A stretch of 6,320 nucleotides of DNA from Anaerolineaceae bacterium UBA5311 (GTDB taxonomy: Bacteria; Chloroflexota; Anaerolineae; Anaerolineales; Anaerolineaceae): NCBI GenBank assembly GCA_002411175.1, contig DHRN01000098.1:16271-22590 (forward strand). Direction: 5' to 3'. Under the pieces are notes generated by a model. It did no database searches. It was not told the origin of the DNA and saw nothing but the letters and a program-made list of their open reading frames with translations. The position numbers and the translations under genes were made by a program. Within the stretch, counting starts at the first letter, position 1. Every line of letters starts with the position of its first letter. Shown piece by piece: positions 4,449 to 6,320 of the stretch.

Positions 4449-6320
4449 ATGGAGCTGGGAAAGTTTGAAATTCTGGAAGAATTAGGGCGAGGTGGTTTTG
4501 GAGTTGTCTATAAGGCGCGCGATAAAAGTTTGAACCGTCTGGTGGCAATCAAGGTTCTGCATCCCAATTTGGTAAATGACCCCACCTTTCTTGCCCGTTT
4601 CCAACAGGAAGCGAAAGTCGCAGCCAACCTGGACCACACAAACACTGTCCCTGTGTACGGTTTTGGAGCAGCTGATGGTCGTTACTACATTGTCATGGCT
4701 TATATGCCTGGCGGCTCGCTGAAGGACCTGCTAAAGAGAAAAGGACCACTGAGCCCCCAGCAGGCTTTGGAGGTGTTTTCCCAAATTGGTGAAGGACTTT
4801 CATATGCCCATCGCCAAAATGTTATCCATCGGGATTTGAAGCCCGGAAACATCCTGTTTGACAGCCTTGGCAGAGCGCGAATCAGTGATATGGGCTTTGC
4901 GAAACTTCTCCAGGGTGGAGATAGCGTCTCTATGAGCGCTTCGGGCGGGTTAGTAGGCACTCCAGCTTATATGGCACCGGAGATCTGGCGGGGGAAAGGA
5001 GCCAACGCTTCGACGGATGTCTATAGCCTGGCATGTAATTTGGTCGAGATGCTCACAGCAAAGCCATTATTTGCCGGCGAGACGACCCCCGAGGTGATGT
5101 TCAAACATTTCGAACCGCTTACATTACCCGAAGACATCCCTGTGAAGTGGAGGAAGGTAATCGGGAAAGGGCTCGAAAAGGACCCCAAAAACCGATATCG
5201 AAGCGTGCAAGAATTTGTTTCCCAACTACAACTTGCAGAGATAAAACCAGCCCAGACGACGCTATATTCCCAGCAAACCGCATATCAGGCGTATAAACCT
5301 CAGGCTCAGCCTGTAATTGAACCTGAGCCGCAACCTGTTCGAGGAGCGGCGGAAAAGGAGGAACAACCTGAACGAACGCCAGCACGGCAGCAGCAGGACC
5401 CAGCAGGAAAACCGGTTCAACGAACGCCTGTGATAGATGACAAACAAGGGAATCCGGTAGACCCTGTAAAACCGGGCAGATCAGGTACGCCGGCTTATAA
5501 AAAGATACCAGCTTTTTTGCAGAACAAGCTGCCCGTTTACATCATATTGGGCTTGCTGGCGCTGGCAGGCGTAATCGTTGGAATTGTTATAGTCAACAAC
5601 AGCCGCAAAGCCGCACAACAATTCGCTGATTCGCGAAACCAACCGACCCAAACCGGAGTGTTTTTTACCCCCCAGGTAACTCGGACCCCGACCGACCAGG
5701 TGATCGTTGAGGCAGGATCAGTCCAGGCGCTATCCATGGGTGGATACGAAAACGGCGTTTATGGCGAGGTTTCTTATGGTGGCGTCGATAACCCGACGTG
5801 GGGGGATTTGGATTCCGGGTCAACCGATGAATTGATATTACTGGGAACTGAAAAGAATGCCAATTTACGAATCAACACCAACCGGAATGTCGGGGCGATG
5901 TTCTCATTGAGTTCGCGAAACTTTGGTTCTCAAAACCTTGGAAATAACCAGCTTTATGTCTACGGAGATTCAAGCCTGACGCTTAAAAATGACCAGGGAA
6001 TCACCGATATAACCCTCACGCAGGGGGCTTTTTACATAAACCTTGTTGGTCCATCTGAGATTACTCATATCAAAATGCCGTCCCATGGGGATGTTTCAGC
6101 TGAGCTGATTGGTGGTGAGTTGTTACTCGAATTGAAACCTAACACGGTGACGATGTGGTGCCTGAGGGAGCAATGCAGTCTTAATTATGGCAACGAGTAC
6201 AAACGGCTCTCTGCGCCTGAGGTCAGGGTCTACAAGATAGGAGAGGGTGTTTTGCTCGATGGAGAGCAGATTATTCCGCCTGGAGAACGTTATGACGAAT
6301 ATTATCTCTGGAATTTGAAA
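4449..6320 (+). CDS. Transmembrane Hanks-type serine/threonine protein kinase with FecR-like outer domain (3' end beyond window)
   Basis: The frame is open from ATG 4449 through 624 codons to the window edge, so the C-terminus is missing. Residues 6-261 are a Ser/Thr kinase domain: GRGGFG (13-18), K35 in AIKVL, E54, HRDLKPGN (127-134, catalytic D129), DMG instead of DFG (147-149), GTPAYMAPE (170-178), D190 and R249. These occupy the same residue numbers as in the kinase at 368, with about 64% identity over 250 residues. Residues 262-360 are a Gln/Pro/Glu-rich cytoplasmic linker with two RTP sites (T310, T326). One membrane segment spans about 361-382. Outside come a short Thr/Pro-rich stalk (to about 417) and a beta-rich region with Gly/Asn turns. 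From about 500, strands such as YVYGDSSLTL, GAFYINLVGPSEI and GGELLLEL suggest a FecR-like fold. C571 and C576 form a CX4C pair. FecR-like assignment is moderate inference. Ligand and targets are unknown. Confidence 0.92.
   Translation, partial: MELGKFEILEELGRGGFGVVYKARDKSLNRLVAIKVLHPNLVNDPTFLARFQQEAKVAANLDHTNTVPVYGFGAADGRYYIVMAYMPGGSLKDLLKRKGPLSPQQALEVFSQIGEGLSYAHRQNVIHRDLKPGNILFDSLGRARISDMGFAKLLQGGDSVSMSASGGLVGTPAYMAPEIWRGKGANASTDVYSLACNLVEMLTAKPLFAGETTPEVMFKHFEPLTLPEDIPVKWRKVIGKGLEKDPKNRYRSVQEFVSQLQLAEIKPAQTTLYSQQTAYQAYKPQAQPVIEPEPQPVRGAAEKEEQPERTPARQQQDPAGKPVQRTPVIDDKQGNPVDPVKPGRSGTPAYKKIPAFLQNKLPVYIILGLLALAGVIVGIVIVNNSRKAAQQFADSRNQPTQTGVFFTPQVTRTPTDQVIVEAGSVQALSMGGYENGVYGEVSYGGVDNPTWGDLDSGSTDELILLGTEKNANLRINTNRNVGAMFSLSSRNFGSQNLGNNQLYVYGDSSLTLKNDQGITDITLTQGAFYINLVGPSEITHIKMPSHGDVSAELIGGELLLELKPNTVTMWCLREQCSLNYGNEYKRLSAPEVRVYKIGEGVLLDGEQIIPPGERYDEYYLWNLK

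Overview
The window reads as part of a chromosome from a Chloroflexota bacterium, probably of the Anaerolineae type. This is an inference. It rests on membrane-anchored Hanks-type Ser/Thr kinases whose outer parts are joined by Thr/Pro-rich linkers (TPTA/PTS style), on a GT-C-like membrane protein with a C-terminal outer domain, and on intergenic DNA littered with short relics resembling the widespread GTCATTGCGAG...GCAATC and GTCATTCCGAC repeats. No rRNA, tRNA, CRISPR array, transposase or phage gene is visible. All convincing genes are on the + strand.

Layout. Positions 1-367 are intergenic: an interrupted inverted repeat (22-97), a second inverted repeat with a G/C-rich hairpin inside it (107-172), and a -10-like box (292-297) about 70 nt before the first gene. 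Positions 368-2419 encode a 683-residue transmembrane Ser/Thr kinase with an unusual linker repeat and a small four-cysteine outer domain. Nine bases later, 2429-4108 encodes a 559-residue polytopic membrane protein with GT-C glycosyltransferase character, probably cotranscribed with the kinase. Positions 4109-4448 are a second intergenic region with heptanucleotide tandem repeats, two repeat relics, a small hairpin and a second promoter-like site. From 4449 to the window edge runs a second transmembrane Ser/Thr kinase, open through 624 codons and cut off by the window end, with a probable FecR-like outer domain.

How it fits together. The two kinases are tandem paralogues. Their first 250 residues align without a gap at about 64% identity (hand count, 160 of 250), and similarity then stops abruptly: linker, membrane segment and outer domain are unrelated. 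Their upstream DNA also shares a 13-base block containing TATAAT and a 10-base block just before the start codon. The locus therefore looks like a duplicated kinase module (promoter, leader and catalytic domain) joined to different sensory domains. The first copy is linked to a membrane protein that may act in cell-surface glycan or lipid-linked sugar metabolism. The most unusual feature is a degenerate six-unit repeat in the cytoplasmic linker of the first kinase: three units carry LPxTG and three carry LPPW.
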